Below, one piece after another: positions 45,895 to 55,667 of a stretch of 64,000 nt of DNA. Below the pieces are notes generated by a model. That model did not search any database, was not told where the DNA came from, and worked only from the letters and a program-made list of their open reading frames with translations. Positions within the stretch are counted from its first letter, which is position 1, and each line of letters opens with the position of its first letter. Origin of the DNA: a bacterium (lineage in GTDB: Bacteria > Auribacterota > Auribacteria > Auribacterales > Auribacteraceae); the NCBI GenBank assembly GCA_018435605.1, contig JAHDNF010000006.1, positions 1 through 64,000 of the forward strand. The letters run 5' to 3'. The translations under genes were made by a program, and so were the position numbers.

Positions 45895-47089
45895 ACTGCT
45901 TATGGTAGTCGGTGCGGGATTGTTTCAGGCAGTCGCTATCAAGCAGGCGAAAGAATTGGGAATAGAAGTGCTTGCTACCGATATGGACAAAAATGCCCCC
46001 GGTTTTAGGTATGCTGATTATACCGGTTTGGTAAGCACCAGAGATATAGAGGCAACAGCGGAGTTTGCCAAGGAATTCAACAAAAAGCGCCGCATTGACG
46101 GGGTGTTGACTATTGGTACGGACGTTTCACAAACTGTCGCAGGAGTCGTTTCTGCTCTCGGATTAATCGGACCTGATCCGGAAACGGCTCTGCGTGCAAC
46201 AAATAAAGCCCGAATGCGCGAATGTTTTCGCGAACATGGCGTGCCGTCTCCTGATTTTCGGGAAGTTGTTACTATTGAGGAAGGATGTGACGCGATAAGG
46301 CAACTGGGAACGCCTGTGGTTGTAAAACCAGTTGACAATATGGGTGCCCGCGGTGTTCGCAAAGTGGAATATGAAGACGATTTGCCCTCTGCTCTTAAGG
46401 ATGCTTTGAGAAACAGCCGTGTTGGGTCGGCGATAATCGAAGAATATATGCACGGGCCGGAACTCAGTGTAGATACGCTGGTATACCGAGGCAAAGTGCA
46501 TCTGTTGACCATAGCCGATCGTCATATAGAGCGTGAACCGTATTTTGTGGAAACAGGACACACTGTCTGGTCTGCAATCGATGAGCACACTAAACAGCAG
46601 GTGTTGGATGTTATGATACAGGGTATCCGCGCGATAGGTATTGAAAACGGCGCATCGAAAGCCGATATGAAAATAACGTCCGACGGACCGAAAATAGGTG
46701 AAATTACAGCTAGGTTAAGCGGAGGATATCACAGCCAGTATACCGACCCGCTGGCTACCGGCATGCGCTCGATTAAAGCGGCCATAGATATCGCCCTCGG
46801 ATTCGAACTTGACATAAACGATATTACACCGACTCGCAGTTATACTGCCTGTGAACGTGCAATAATTCCGCATCCCGGTAAAGTGACGGCAATCCGCGGG
46901 CTGGATGAGGCGCGCCGTATTCCCGGTTTCAATCACATATTCATGCATGTGGCGGTGGGCGACGTTGTCCAGCCGGTTATCAGCAATATGGGCAAAGCGG
47001 CGAATATAATTTGCAGTGCGCCGACCCGCGAAGAAGCGTTTGAATGCGCTCAGAAAATTCTCGATACGGTACAAATAATCACCGGATAG
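45875..47089 (+). CDS. ATP-grasp ligase (carbamoyl-phosphate-synthase-like)
   Basis: A 404-residue ATP-grasp enzyme. The N-terminal Rossmann part has VVGAGLFQAVAIKQAKELG. The ATP-grasp core has TPVVVKPVDNMGARGV near 150, IIEEYMHGPELSVDTLV near 190, and the metal segment KIGEITARLSGGYHSQ near 275. Such enzymes join a carboxylate to an amine or thiol via an acyl phosphate. In surface-sugar loci they often amidate or acylate sugars, or make a small carboxylate-amine linkage. It starts inside the PseG-like gene (20-base overlap), so it belongs to the pathway. The exact substrate is unknown. Confidence 0.8.
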   Translation: MRNYKNKLLMVVGAGLFQAVAIKQAKELGIEVLATDMDKNAPGFRYADYTGLVSTRDIEATAEFAKEFNKKRRIDGVLTIGTDVSQTVAGVVSALGLIGPDPETALRATNKARMRECFREHGVPSPDFREVVTIEEGCDAIRQLGTPVVVKPVDNMGARGVRKVEYEDDLPSALKDALRNSRVGSAIIEEYMHGPELSVDTLVYRGKVHLLTIADRHIEREPYFVETGHTVWSAIDEHTKQQVLDVMIQGIRAIGIENGASKADMKITSDGPKIGEITARLSGGYHSQYTDPLATGMRSIKAAIDIALGFELDINDITPTRSYTACERAIIPHPGKVTAIRGLDEARRIPGFNHIFMHVAVGDVVQPVISNMGKAANIICSAPTREEAFECAQKILDTVQIITG

Positions 47090-47092
47090 CCT

Positions 47093-48502
47093 ATGAAACT
47101 AAGTATCTGCATGATAGTCAAAAACGAACAAGCGTTTCTGGATTCGTGCTTGATGTCGTTGGCATTGTATGCCGACGAAATTATTGTCGCGGATACCGGT
47201 TCCTATGACAATACTATTGAAACGGCAAAAAAATACACTCCGTATGTATTCGAATATCAGTGGAACGACGATTTTGCCGCCGCGCGGAATACTGTTATGG
47301 CAAAAGCCACAGGAGACTGGATATTGGTAATCGACGCCGATGAAATCATATCTCTGCATGACCATAATAAAATTAGAGATATGTTGAAAAATTCTATGGC
47401 GGACGGTTACAGGTTTGCAAAAAGAAAATATTTTCGCGATGCGGTCGGTTTATCGGGCTGGACACCCTGTATCGGCGAATATCCTGAAGAAAAGGGATAT
47501 CCGGGTTATATACCGGAATGGCAGGTGCGTTTGTTTAGAAATGATCCTGTTATTCGGTTTGAGGGGCATGTCCATGAATGCGTCGAGTACTCCATGAGGC
47601 GCAACGATAAAAAAATAGTGTTATCCGATGTTCCTATTCATCATTTCAGTCAGATGAAAACGGATGTCCAACTTGCACAGAAACGGCAATTATACGCCAA
47701 ACTGGGCGAGAAAAAGATACGGTTCAATCCTATGTCAGCTAAAGCGCATTATGAGCTGGGCGTACAACTGCTTGAGCTGGGGGAAATAAAGCAGGCAACC
47801 GCGGTCTTTTTACAGACGCTGAAGATAGATTACAATCATTATGAATCATGGGAAATGCTCGGTTTGGCATACAAGATGAGCGGTGAGCCGGATAAGGCGT
47901 TGTCCGCTCTAAATAAGGCTATTGAGATCAAGCCGGACAACCCATACACGTGGAACAACATTGCCAGCATCTACATACTATGCGGCGAAGATGCGAAAGC
48001 CAGACAGGCGCTTGAAAAATCGCTTGCTATAAATCCGTTACTACCGGATTCCCTGTACAACATGGCTTCTCTGGATTACCGGCAGGGTAATCTTGAACAG
48101 GCGGCGGCACATGTGCGTAGCGTATTGTTGCTAAACGAGCGTCATTTTCACGGATGGGTGCTGGAAGGACAGATAGCTGTGGCGCAAAATGATCTGAATA
48201 AGGCGTTGTCATGTTTTGAAAATGCTTTGGGAATAAATCCGGAATGTTACGAGGCATATTATTACAGAGCGAATGTCAACCTGCTTTTGGGCAAACCGGC
48301 TGATGCGGTAGTCGATTTGCAGGTAGCATGGAATGGGTTGCATCACTACAAAGTCGGGCTTGATCTTGCTCATGTACTGCTCGGACAAGGCGAAGTCGAC
48401 AGGGCGCAAACTGTGCTAGCTTCCGTGACAGCGGCATATCCTTCGTACCTTCCTGCCAGCCATCTTTTGGCGCAAGTGCGTATGCTGTCGGGCAATAGAT
48501 GA
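47093..48502 (+). CDS. Family 2 glycosyltransferase with TPR repeats
   Basis: Residues 1-220 form a GT2 domain with ICMIVKNEQAFLDSCL at the start and ADTGSYDNT and VIDADEI as the nucleotide-sugar and DxD motifs. Residues 220-465 form about six TPR repeats (for example AHYELGVQLLELGEIKQA, AWNGLHHYKVGLDLAH). This arrangement resembles SunS-like protein glycosyltransferases in which the TPRs hold the protein acceptor, so it may add a first sugar to a protein. The ATG lies three bases after the previous stop. It fits a protein glycosylation role for the locus. Confidence 0.85.
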   Translation: MKLSICMIVKNEQAFLDSCLMSLALYADEIIVADTGSYDNTIETAKKYTPYVFEYQWNDDFAAARNTVMAKATGDWILVIDADEIISLHDHNKIRDMLKNSMADGYRFAKRKYFRDAVGLSGWTPCIGEYPEEKGYPGYIPEWQVRLFRNDPVIRFEGHVHECVEYSMRRNDKKIVLSDVPIHHFSQMKTDVQLAQKRQLYAKLGEKKIRFNPMSAKAHYELGVQLLELGEIKQATAVFLQTLKIDYNHYESWEMLGLAYKMSGEPDKALSALNKAIEIKPDNPYTWNNIASIYILCGEDAKARQALEKSLAINPLLPDSLYNMASLDYRQGNLEQAAAHVRSVLLLNERHFHGWVLEGQIAVAQNDLNKALSCFENALGINPECYEAYYYRANVNLLLGKPADAVVDLQVAWNGLHHYKVGLDLAHVLLGQGEVDRAQTVLASVTAAYPSYLPASHLLAQVRMLSGNR

Positions 48503-48670
48503 TGTCATAATCTGTCGAATAATTAAACAAAATGTGTATATACAGGAAAAAATTACCTGCGATAGGCGGTCGTTTTTTCTTTCTTGAAGCGTAATGTTAT
48601 TTTGGTATGACTTATGCTTTGAAATCCCGCGTATGTGTGTCTCTGTAACTATCAATTGGGAGAGTCTAGA

Positions 48671-51037
48671 GTGGGAAAGTTATACTTGTACGCGATATTT
48701 CATGCTAATTTGTCCTTTTCCTCAATACCATCCGATCAGTACTCTAAAATTGTAGACAAATGCTATTGGCCTGTATTGGACTTGGTCAGTAGCGGTTATA
48801 AACTAGGATTGGAATTCAGTTCGTCCACGTTGCGGGCGATATCGTTGATAGATAAAAGTTTCATAGATCAGCTTGCGTATTTATGGGATCAAGGAAAATG
48901 CGATGTAATAGGTTCCGGGCTTATTCAGAATATTTTTCCTCTTATTCCCGCTGAAGTAAACAGAGTGAATTTTCTGCAGGGACGCTTTGACTATGAGCGT
49001 ATGCTGGGCAATGTGCCGGAAATAGTTTTTGTCAACGAACAGACTTACTCCGCAGGCATACCGTCTGCGGTTGCTAAGGCCGGTTACAAAGCGTTTGTAA
49101 TGGATTGGGACAACGCAGACGAATTTAACGATTACCCTCCGGATTTGCGATATCAACCTGCGATGGTTAAAGGTGTCGGCGGGGCGCGTGTACCGGTTAT
49201 ATGGAACAGTTCGCTCAATTCGTATAAGTTTCAGAGGTGTATTTATAACCGTCTTTCAAGCGACGATTTTACGGCCAGCGTGGTATCGCATTTTCATCCC
49301 GATAATGACCGTGCTTTGCTGTTGTATGGCACAGACTGGGAAATTTTTGATTATCGTCCTGCGATCCAGCAAGAAGTGTCCGGCGAGGTTGCCAAGATCG
49401 AAAAAATTCTGGCAAAACTGGCGGCGTATGAAGAATGCGAACTGGTTAATCCAACTGAAATACTGGAAAAGTTACCGCCTAAACAGGATATTACCATAGA
49501 AACTCCGGAATCGCCTTTGCCGTGTAAAAATCGCGACGATTATAATGTTGTTAGATGGTCGGTTAGCGGAAGGGACAATGTTAATCTGAATACCGAATGT
49601 TACAAGATATTTCACCGACTCAAATCGTTGGAATTTTTCAACGGACTTGCCGGCAACAACAATACGCACTGGTGTGACGTAAATGAGTTGTGGGGCAGTG
49701 ATCTCAGAACAAAAACAACCGACGAAAAATATTATTCAGGCAGGGCGAAAACAGGCGAAGTTTCAAGACTGCTTGAAGATAAACTGCAAAATGTGTACAC
49801 TCATTTTCAACCGAAACACGATTTTATTCTGGTAAATCAGTTTCCGGAAGACTGGCAATACGAGCCTTACGTGCTTGACGTTACGTTTCAGCCTAACGAT
49901 AAACGCGGAAGTTTGTCTGTAGAAATAGACGGCGCGCCGGTTCCTACCCAGTGTGAAATGGTAGAGTTGTATCGAGACGGCAGTATACGCAGGGCTAAAC
50001 TTGTAATATGCCCTTATATTAAAAGCGGTTATGCGGTAGAAGGAAAAATTGTCCAGTCAGGTGAATTGAAGCAACACGTATACCGTCGTTATGGAGGCAA
50101 CAATCTTAAAATCAGGACGGATTCCGTACAGCTTGGGCTTTCTTGCAGTACCGGCGCGGATATTCGTGAACTGCGGTTTCCGCAAATCTGCGATCAGCCG
50201 TTGATAGGATATTTACCTCCTGTTTATTATGATCATATAGGCCACTCAAGCGATTATTATTCAGGCGGTATACAGTTATGCGATTCGTTCGGGAAGACGT
50301 ATAACGATACTGTTCCGACAGTAATATACTTGCCCCAGCAGTCGGAAGATTTTCCCATAAGGATTCCCATAACATGCGAACTTCGTTTTGGACATGGTAT
50401 ATGCTGGAAAAATTATTACGTATACCGCGATATACCTCGTGTCGACTTGTCGTACCGGTTTTATTTTCAGGATATCATGCCCATTTACTGGCGGCTTGGA
50501 ATAGTTACCTGCAACCCTGAAGCGTTTTTGCGGGAAACCCTTCGGTTTACCACAACCAACGGATCAGAGGAGCCGGAATCGTTTTTCACTGCAGGCAAGC
50601 GGGTTGGGCATCACGATTCTGTTGAGTCGCTGGCGTCAGCGCGTACTTGTCTGGGAGCGACCGAGGGATGGATTGACGTATCCGATGCCTGCAAAGGTTT
50701 GACCATAGCCACAGATAAATCCGCGTTGTATTCCGTGCCTATGGTTGAGTATGAGGAAATCAAAAAAACGTATCTTATGCGTATATATCATAGTATAAGC
50801 GAGTCTGATGAAACCGGCCGTATTCACTGGAGGGGGCATACCGCAATACCGTTTTCTTTTTTCGGACATGGCGGCGACCTGCAACCTGTCAGGAATATGG
50901 TAAATCACAGTATACGCAGTTTGATATGCATACCGTCCGACGGACGGATTAAATCGAGAGAAAATCATAAAATTTACCACGATGCTCGTATGCGCGAGCG
51001 TGTGGCACAGTTCGATTACGCTACGTTTCGTTTATAA
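48671..51037 (+). CDS. GH57-family glycoside hydrolase-like protein
   Basis: A protein of about 789 residues with an N-terminal GH57 (alpha-amylase/glucanotransferase type) barrel. The first strand has FHANLSFSSIP, VNEQTYSAG near 130 matches the nucleophile motif, and YGTDWEIFDYRP near 220 fits the acid/base region. The C-terminal 450 residues are beta-rich and may be a GH57 accessory or glucan-binding region. GTG 48671 is chosen because GGGAGAG sits six bases before it and the protein then begins MGKLYLYAIFH, as GH57 proteins do; the upstream GTG 48635 adds a poor extension. GH57 members act on alpha-glucans. Its job in a glycosylation locus is unclear. Confidence 0.75.
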   Translation: MGKLYLYAIFHANLSFSSIPSDQYSKIVDKCYWPVLDLVSSGYKLGLEFSSSTLRAISLIDKSFIDQLAYLWDQGKCDVIGSGLIQNIFPLIPAEVNRVNFLQGRFDYERMLGNVPEIVFVNEQTYSAGIPSAVAKAGYKAFVMDWDNADEFNDYPPDLRYQPAMVKGVGGARVPVIWNSSLNSYKFQRCIYNRLSSDDFTASVVSHFHPDNDRALLLYGTDWEIFDYRPAIQQEVSGEVAKIEKILAKLAAYEECELVNPTEILEKLPPKQDITIETPESPLPCKNRDDYNVVRWSVSGRDNVNLNTECYKIFHRLKSLEFFNGLAGNNNTHWCDVNELWGSDLRTKTTDEKYYSGRAKTGEVSRLLEDKLQNVYTHFQPKHDFILVNQFPEDWQYEPYVLDVTFQPNDKRGSLSVEIDGAPVPTQCEMVELYRDGSIRRAKLVICPYIKSGYAVEGKIVQSGELKQHVYRRYGGNNLKIRTDSVQLGLSCSTGADIRELRFPQICDQPLIGYLPPVYYDHIGHSSDYYSGGIQLCDSFGKTYNDTVPTVIYLPQQSEDFPIRIPITCELRFGHGICWKNYYVYRDIPRVDLSYRFYFQDIMPIYWRLGIVTCNPEAFLRETLRFTTTNGSEEPESFFTAGKRVGHHDSVESLASARTCLGATEGWIDVSDACKGLTIATDKSALYSVPMVEYEEIKKTYLMRIYHSISESDETGRIHWRGHTAIPFSFFGHGGDLQPVRNMVNHSIRSLICIPSDGRIKSRENHKIYHDARMRERVAQFDYATFRL

Positions 51038-51066
51038 AGTATTTTCAATATGAGGATTATGTCATT

Positions 51067-52287
51067 ATGAGCAAAACAAAGGTTTCTTCGCACACTGTAC
51101 CGTTCTTTAAAGCGTCGATAGGAAAAGAAGAGGAACAGGCGGTTCTAGATGTCCTGCGTTCAGGCTGGTTGACGACCGGGCCGCGTTCAGTTGAATTCGA
51201 ACGCCTGTTCTGCGAATATACGGGGGCGAGGCATGCGGTTGCTCTCAGCTCATGCACCGCCGCCCTTCATCTTGCACTGGAGGTTTTAGACCTTCATCCG
51301 CAAGACGAGATAATAACCACGCCGTTCACTTTTTCAGCCACGGCAAGCGAAATACTTCATGCCGGAGCTAAAATTCGGTTTGTCGATGTCAATCCGGAAA
51401 CCGGCAATATTGACGAACTGAAAATCAGGGAGGCGATAAGCGAGCGTACACGGGCTATACTGCCGGTGCATTTTGCAGGGAATCCGTGTGCTATGGATAC
51501 CATCCTTGAACTGGCTCTGGAGTATGACCTGAGGGTTATAGAAGACGCGGCGCATGCGCTTGAATCGAGGTTTGACGGACAGAAAGTAGGCGCTATCGGT
51601 GATTTCACATGTTTCAGTTTTTACGCTACTAAAAATATCACCACTGCCGAAGGCGGTATGCTGACCTGTGATAACGATGTCCTAGCTGAAAAAATTCGGA
51701 TGTTAAGCCTGCACGGCATGAGCAGAGACGCTTGGAAACGCTATCTGCCCGCCGGCACTGGAAACGACGACCAGCCTGATTATTATCAGATTATGCACAG
51801 GGGATATAAATATAATTTGAGCGATCTGCAAGCCGCGCTTGGAATTGTTCAACTTAAAAAAGCCGATCTTATGTGGCAAAAGCGCAAACAAATAGTTGAG
51901 CTTTACCGTTCTCTGTTGGCCGATGTCGGCGAGATCGAGTTTTTTTCACAGGATGAGCGTGTTACGCATGGAAATCATCTGTTTGCGGTCAAATTGAATA
52001 CCGAACAACTGTCTATTTCTAGAAATCGTTTTGTCAAGATGCTCAAACAGGCGGGGATCGGTTGCAGTATCCATTTTATATCGTTGCATTTACATCCTTA
52101 TTACAAAGAAAAATACCGGTTTGAGGATTCTGATTTTCCCTGTGCGGCGGATTTGTCGAATCGGGTCGTAACACTTCCGCTGTTTCCGGACATGAACGAG
52201 TTTGACGTGCGCTATGTCGCGGATACAGTGAAATCGATCATCAATGAACACAAAATATCGAAACTGGTTTCGGTGAATTGTATATGA
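51067..52287 (+). CDS. DegT/DnrJ-type sugar aminotransferase
   Basis: A 406-residue PLP aminotransferase of the DegT/EryC1/StrS family. It has the typical TTGPRSVEFER and SCTAALHLAL near the start, TTPFTFSATA, EDAAHALES, SFYATKNITTAEGG near 190 (the PLP lysine in ATKN), and HRGYKYNLSDLQAALG near 245. PseC and LegC of this family put the 4-amino group on UDP-sugars of pseudaminic and legionaminic acid synthesis. Its closest use here is probably PseC-like, but subfamily needs alignment. The start ATG follows GAGGA. Its stop overlaps the NHL protein start. Confidence 0.9.
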   Translation: MSKTKVSSHTVPFFKASIGKEEEQAVLDVLRSGWLTTGPRSVEFERLFCEYTGARHAVALSSCTAALHLALEVLDLHPQDEIITTPFTFSATASEILHAGAKIRFVDVNPETGNIDELKIREAISERTRAILPVHFAGNPCAMDTILELALEYDLRVIEDAAHALESRFDGQKVGAIGDFTCFSFYATKNITTAEGGMLTCDNDVLAEKIRMLSLHGMSRDAWKRYLPAGTGNDDQPDYYQIMHRGYKYNLSDLQAALGIVQLKKADLMWQKRKQIVELYRSLLADVGEIEFFSQDERVTHGNHLFAVKLNTEQLSISRNRFVKMLKQAGIGCSIHFISLHLHPYYKEKYRFEDSDFPCAADLSNRVVTLPLFPDMNEFDVRYVADTVKSIINEHKISKLVSVNCI

Positions 52288-53237
52288 GCAACACGGCTGT
52301 CATACCTGAAATCAAACCTGACTGTAAAATAAAGATAGCGCAAGATCAATGTGTTTCTCCGTCGTCCATAGTCCGGCTGGAAGGATCGTTTGTGGTCTGT
52401 GATTCATTTATGCATCGCATATTGTGGATTGATGACACTGGTAAAGTCATCAGAAGCGTTGGCGGACGCGGGTCAGGCGCAGATCAGATGCAGTATCCGA
52501 CAGCAATGTGTATTGACGATGAAGGCATGTTGTGGGTTACCGACCGATGGAATCACCGCATTAAGCGCATTGATTCTTCTGGAAAAACAACGGCTTGTTT
52601 CGGGATGTATGGCGAGCGTCCCGGTCAGTTCAGCGAGCCGTGGGGAATAGGGTATTGTAACGGGCATATAATAGTTAGCGACAGGAATAATCACAGGATT
52701 CAGCGGTTTAGTAAAGACGGCATATTTGAAGACAGTTTCGGTTGTTCCGGTCCTGATAAAGGATATTTTGAAAGCGCGGAATTCAAAAAAGGTTTTTCGT
52801 ATACCAATTGGTACGGATGTTCCAACCGTTTTGAAACAGTGGAAACTTTTTTTTACAAGGAAGATTATATTATAGGTACTATGGAGTATCCATGCGGCTT
52901 GACAGTAGCATCCAGCGGGGATATTTTCTTGGTGGATACAGGAAACGACAGACTGCGAAGGTTCACTGCCGACGGTGAGTTGCTGGCGACTGTTTCGCCT
53001 GCGGATATTCTTGATAAAACAGACTTTTTGCTTGATGCGCATGTGTCTGTGGACGGAAAAATTTTCGTTTCCTTTGAATTGCGCGATATTTTGATTATGC
53101 TTTCCGGTGAATACCGCGCGAATGCCCTTTTTCGCGTGCCGGACGGGAAACTGAGCCATTGTACGTTATCCGGTACGCAACTGTATGTTTTGGATAGTTG
53201 GAATAAAACCATTTACACGTTTACCATACGGGATTAA
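52284..53237 (+). CDS. NHL-repeat beta-propeller protein
   Basis: A 317-residue protein made of NHL-type blades: YPTAMCIDDEGMLWVTDRWNHRIKRID, SEPWGIGYCNGHIIVSDRNNHRIQRF and YPCGLTVASSGDIFLVDTGNDRLRRF, given here as pattern names for a six-blade propeller of the NHL kind. There is no signal peptide, so it is probably cytosolic. NHL propellers bind proteins or RNA or, in some cases, catalyse lyase reactions. ATG 52284 forms an ATGA overlap with the aminotransferase; ATG 52278 is also in frame. It overlaps the second Maf start (TAATG) and so is locked in the locus. Function unknown. Confidence 0.75.
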   Translation: MSNTAVIPEIKPDCKIKIAQDQCVSPSSIVRLEGSFVVCDSFMHRILWIDDTGKVIRSVGGRGSGADQMQYPTAMCIDDEGMLWVTDRWNHRIKRIDSSGKTTACFGMYGERPGQFSEPWGIGYCNGHIIVSDRNNHRIQRFSKDGIFEDSFGCSGPDKGYFESAEFKKGFSYTNWYGCSNRFETVETFFYKEDYIIGTMEYPCGLTVASSGDIFLVDTGNDRLRRFTADGELLATVSPADILDKTDFLLDAHVSVDGKIFVSFELRDILIMLSGEYRANALFRVPDGKLSHCTLSGTQLYVLDSWNKTIYTFTIRD

Positions 53238-54724
53238 TGGGCAGTCAACTCATATTCAATCGAAATATATCATATCTTAAAGAAACGCAACCGGAATTTG
53301 CTGAAAGTGTGTCGACGGCAATACCGGATGATGTAGAAATACTGATCTCGCGCACAGGCGACCCGACCGCAAGAGTTAACGGAACATTACTGCACAGCAT
53401 GTTTGACCCCTATAAAGAAGCGCGGCGTTTTGTCGACGGAAATCCTGTTTCGCCGGGAAGCATAGTTTTGCTGTATGGGTTCGGTTTGGGATACCATGCG
53501 CTGGAGATTGCCCGCAGGATAGGGCATAGCGGAAAACTAATTATAGTCGAACTGAATTCCGCTATATTACGCACAGCCTTGGATGTGGCCGATTTTGAGG
53601 AATTGTTTTCCGTTACGAATTGTGAATTAATATTTCCACGTCATGCCGATGATATCAAACGTGATCTTGAGAAGTTACAGGATGTTTGCGATAACGGAGG
53701 GTGCACTGTGCTGGTGCATCAGCCGTCGTTCAAGTGTATCTCTCCTGAATATAAGCAAGCGGGTATGATGTTCGAAACGACCCTTATACAGAATCGTACT
53801 GCAGGGTTGTTCAGGAAACATTATGTGTCGAATTTTGAGAAAAATATCGATACGGTACTTTCATATCCGGGAATTTCCGATGTGAAAGATTTTTTTACAG
53901 GGTGTCCTGCTATTCTGATAGGAGCAGGCCCTTCGCTTGACGATTCCATTCCATTGCTCAGAAAATATTCTGACAGGGCGATACTAATGGCTGTTGACAG
54001 CGCTTTTCCAATACTCATGCGCCGCGGTGTACGTCCGGATTTTGTCGTGTCTGTAGACCCCCAGCCGGTTACTTTGAAACATTTTGAGGGATGTGAGCGT
54101 GCAGGGGTTCCGTTGATTGTTACGCCGGTATCGTGTTCACAGGTGCTGGAGATTTATAAAGGGCCGTTTTTGATTTTCATGCAGAAAAATCATTCGTTTA
54201 CCTCAGTAATGGAACCGTATCTGGGTTCAAAAGGTTTTTCGTATGCCGGAGGTTCGGTGTCTTGCATCGCGTTTGACATACTTTCGCAATGGGGATGCAG
54301 TCCTGTGATTTTTATTGGTATGGATTACGCATATCCTTCAGGCAAAGCATACTCCTCTTTATCGTTCGAAAGTTTGCAGTTGTTTGCCCAGACGAACCGT
54401 TTTTTTACCGCGGAATCGGCTCACAGGCGGCGCATCGACACAGACAAACCTGTGTACGTGCAGTCTTACTCTGACAAGCCTGTGCGAAGTAGTGTTACAC
54501 TATGCGAATATAGAAAAAACATTGAAAATTTAGTTGCAATGAACCGCCCAAACATGACAACTTATAATATAAGTAATTGCGGAGCTTTTATAAAAAATGT
54601 GCGGTTTTTGCCTGCGCAGGAAATCGATGCGATACTAAACCTTCCGGTCGGCAAATCGTTTTGCGTAAGCGCGTCCACAGTTGATGCGTCATTGAAACGC
54701 GCGCTGATCGGCTTATGTGGATAA
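53237..54724 (+). CDS. Maf/DUF115 glycosyltransferase, copy 2
   Basis: A 495-residue DUF115 protein, shorter than the first Maf by about 140 residues, mostly at the C-terminus. Shared marks are MGSQLIFNRNISYLKETQPE at the start, LLYGFGLGYHALEI near 80, LIGAGPSL near 230, AVDSAFPILMRRGVRPDFVVSVDPQ near 255, and GMDYAYPSGKAY near 360. Like copy 1 it probably moves a nine-carbon sugar onto a protein. Two Mafs in one locus suggest two acceptors or two donors. ATG 53237 overlaps the stop of the NHL gene by one base. Confidence 0.82.
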   Translation: MGSQLIFNRNISYLKETQPEFAESVSTAIPDDVEILISRTGDPTARVNGTLLHSMFDPYKEARRFVDGNPVSPGSIVLLYGFGLGYHALEIARRIGHSGKLIIVELNSAILRTALDVADFEELFSVTNCELIFPRHADDIKRDLEKLQDVCDNGGCTVLVHQPSFKCISPEYKQAGMMFETTLIQNRTAGLFRKHYVSNFEKNIDTVLSYPGISDVKDFFTGCPAILIGAGPSLDDSIPLLRKYSDRAILMAVDSAFPILMRRGVRPDFVVSVDPQPVTLKHFEGCERAGVPLIVTPVSCSQVLEIYKGPFLIFMQKNHSFTSVMEPYLGSKGFSYAGGSVSCIAFDILSQWGCSPVIFIGMDYAYPSGKAYSSLSFESLQLFAQTNRFFTAESAHRRRIDTDKPVYVQSYSDKPVRSSVTLCEYRKNIENLVAMNRPNMTTYNISNCGAFIKNVRFLPAQEIDAILNLPVGKSFCVSASTVDASLKRALIGLCG

Positions 54725-54729
54725 GAACT

Positions 54730-55182
54730 ATGACGACATCGGACAACAAAGTATATTTTTATTATTTGAAAACGCCTGAAAAAGATATATGGATTTGCCG
54801 CATTGCCCGAAATTTTTACGAACAGGGCAAAACTGTATGTATACTAAGCGCGTCTCAGGTTCATGCAGAATTGCTTGACCAGTTGTTATGGACATTCGAG
54901 CAATTGTCGTTTGTGCCTCATGAAATAGTCTCAGATGCCGGTAGCGTCACGCAGTCGCCGGTATTGATTTGTTCTCAGAAGGTTGAGCATATACACGCGG
55001 ATGTGTTGATAATCGCGCGGGATATATCCGGTAGCGATATCGGTTTTTTATCGCAGTTTCCTATTATAGTGGATTTTGCCGATTTGTGGGATGAATACTT
55101 GAAACAGCTAAGCAGAAACAGATACAAGATACTTAATAATTTGGGATATGAGGTTGTCACGGTTGAACAACCGTCAGTTTGA
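54730..55182 (+). CDS. holC: DNA polymerase III subunit chi-like protein
   Basis: A 150-residue protein matching HolC in pattern: VYFYYLKTPEKDIWICRIAR, EQGKTVCILS, LLWTFEQLSFVPHE and a final YRYKILNNLGYEV-like ending (here RYKILNNLGYEV). HolC in the clamp loader binds SSB and links it to the replication fork; HolD (psi) is not in the window. ATG 54730 is preferred; the upstream in-frame ATG 54715 overlaps the second Maf. It is a housekeeping gene embedded in the glycosylation locus and cotranscribed with it by position. Confidence 0.8.
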   Translation: MTTSDNKVYFYYLKTPEKDIWICRIARNFYEQGKTVCILSASQVHAELLDQLLWTFEQLSFVPHEIVSDAGSVTQSPVLICSQKVEHIHADVLIIARDISGSDIGFLSQFPIIVDFADLWDEYLKQLSRNRYKILNNLGYEVVTVEQPSV

Positions 55183-55197
55183 TACAGGAGTTGTATA

Positions 55198-55566
55198 ATG
55201 GAAGATATGGAAAAACAAAATTCTGAACCGCAAATAAATGACGAACTTATAGATATAGGTTACTTTTCGAAAGTTAAGCTGAAAGTGGCTACTATTTTAA
55301 ACGCCGAACGGGTTGCGGATACCGATAAGTTGATGAAACTGACCATTGATATCGGAAGCGAGCAACGCACGCTAGTCGCGGGAATAGCGTTATCGTACGC
55401 GCCTGAAGATTTACCCGGAAAACAGATAATCGTAATTGCCAATCTGAAACCGGCGAAGTTGCGCGGTATAACATCTCAGGGTATGCTACTTGCGGCGAAA
55501 GATGAGAATGGATTGTCGCTTTTGACGGTCGATTCGCCGGTAGCGGCTGGAAGCGGGATCAGTTGA
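55198..55566 (+). CDS. tRNA-binding OB-fold protein (MetRS beta / Trbp111-like)
   Basis: A 122-residue EMAP-type OB fold: KVKLKVATILNAERVADTDK, LKLTIDIGSEQRTLVAG, KQIIVIANLKPAKLRGI and SQGMLLAA are the conserved parts of the C-terminal domain of methionyl-tRNA synthetase. As a stand-alone gene it is the MetRS beta/Trbp111 type, which binds tRNA. Its presence suggests the main MetRS of this organism lacks the domain, which cannot be checked here. AGGAG precedes ATG 55198. The gene ends the HolC pair. Confidence 0.92.
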   Translation: MEDMEKQNSEPQINDELIDIGYFSKVKLKVATILNAERVADTDKLMKLTIDIGSEQRTLVAGIALSYAPEDLPGKQIIVIANLKPAKLRGITSQGMLLAAKDENGLSLLTVDSPVAAGSGIS

Positions 55567-55667
55567 TTCTTGTTTTCTGTTGTCGTATGCGATATCTTAT
55601 AAATGAACGTATAAAATATTATTTTTCGGCGATTCCTTAAAAATTTTTATAAAATCCCGGGAAGGAT

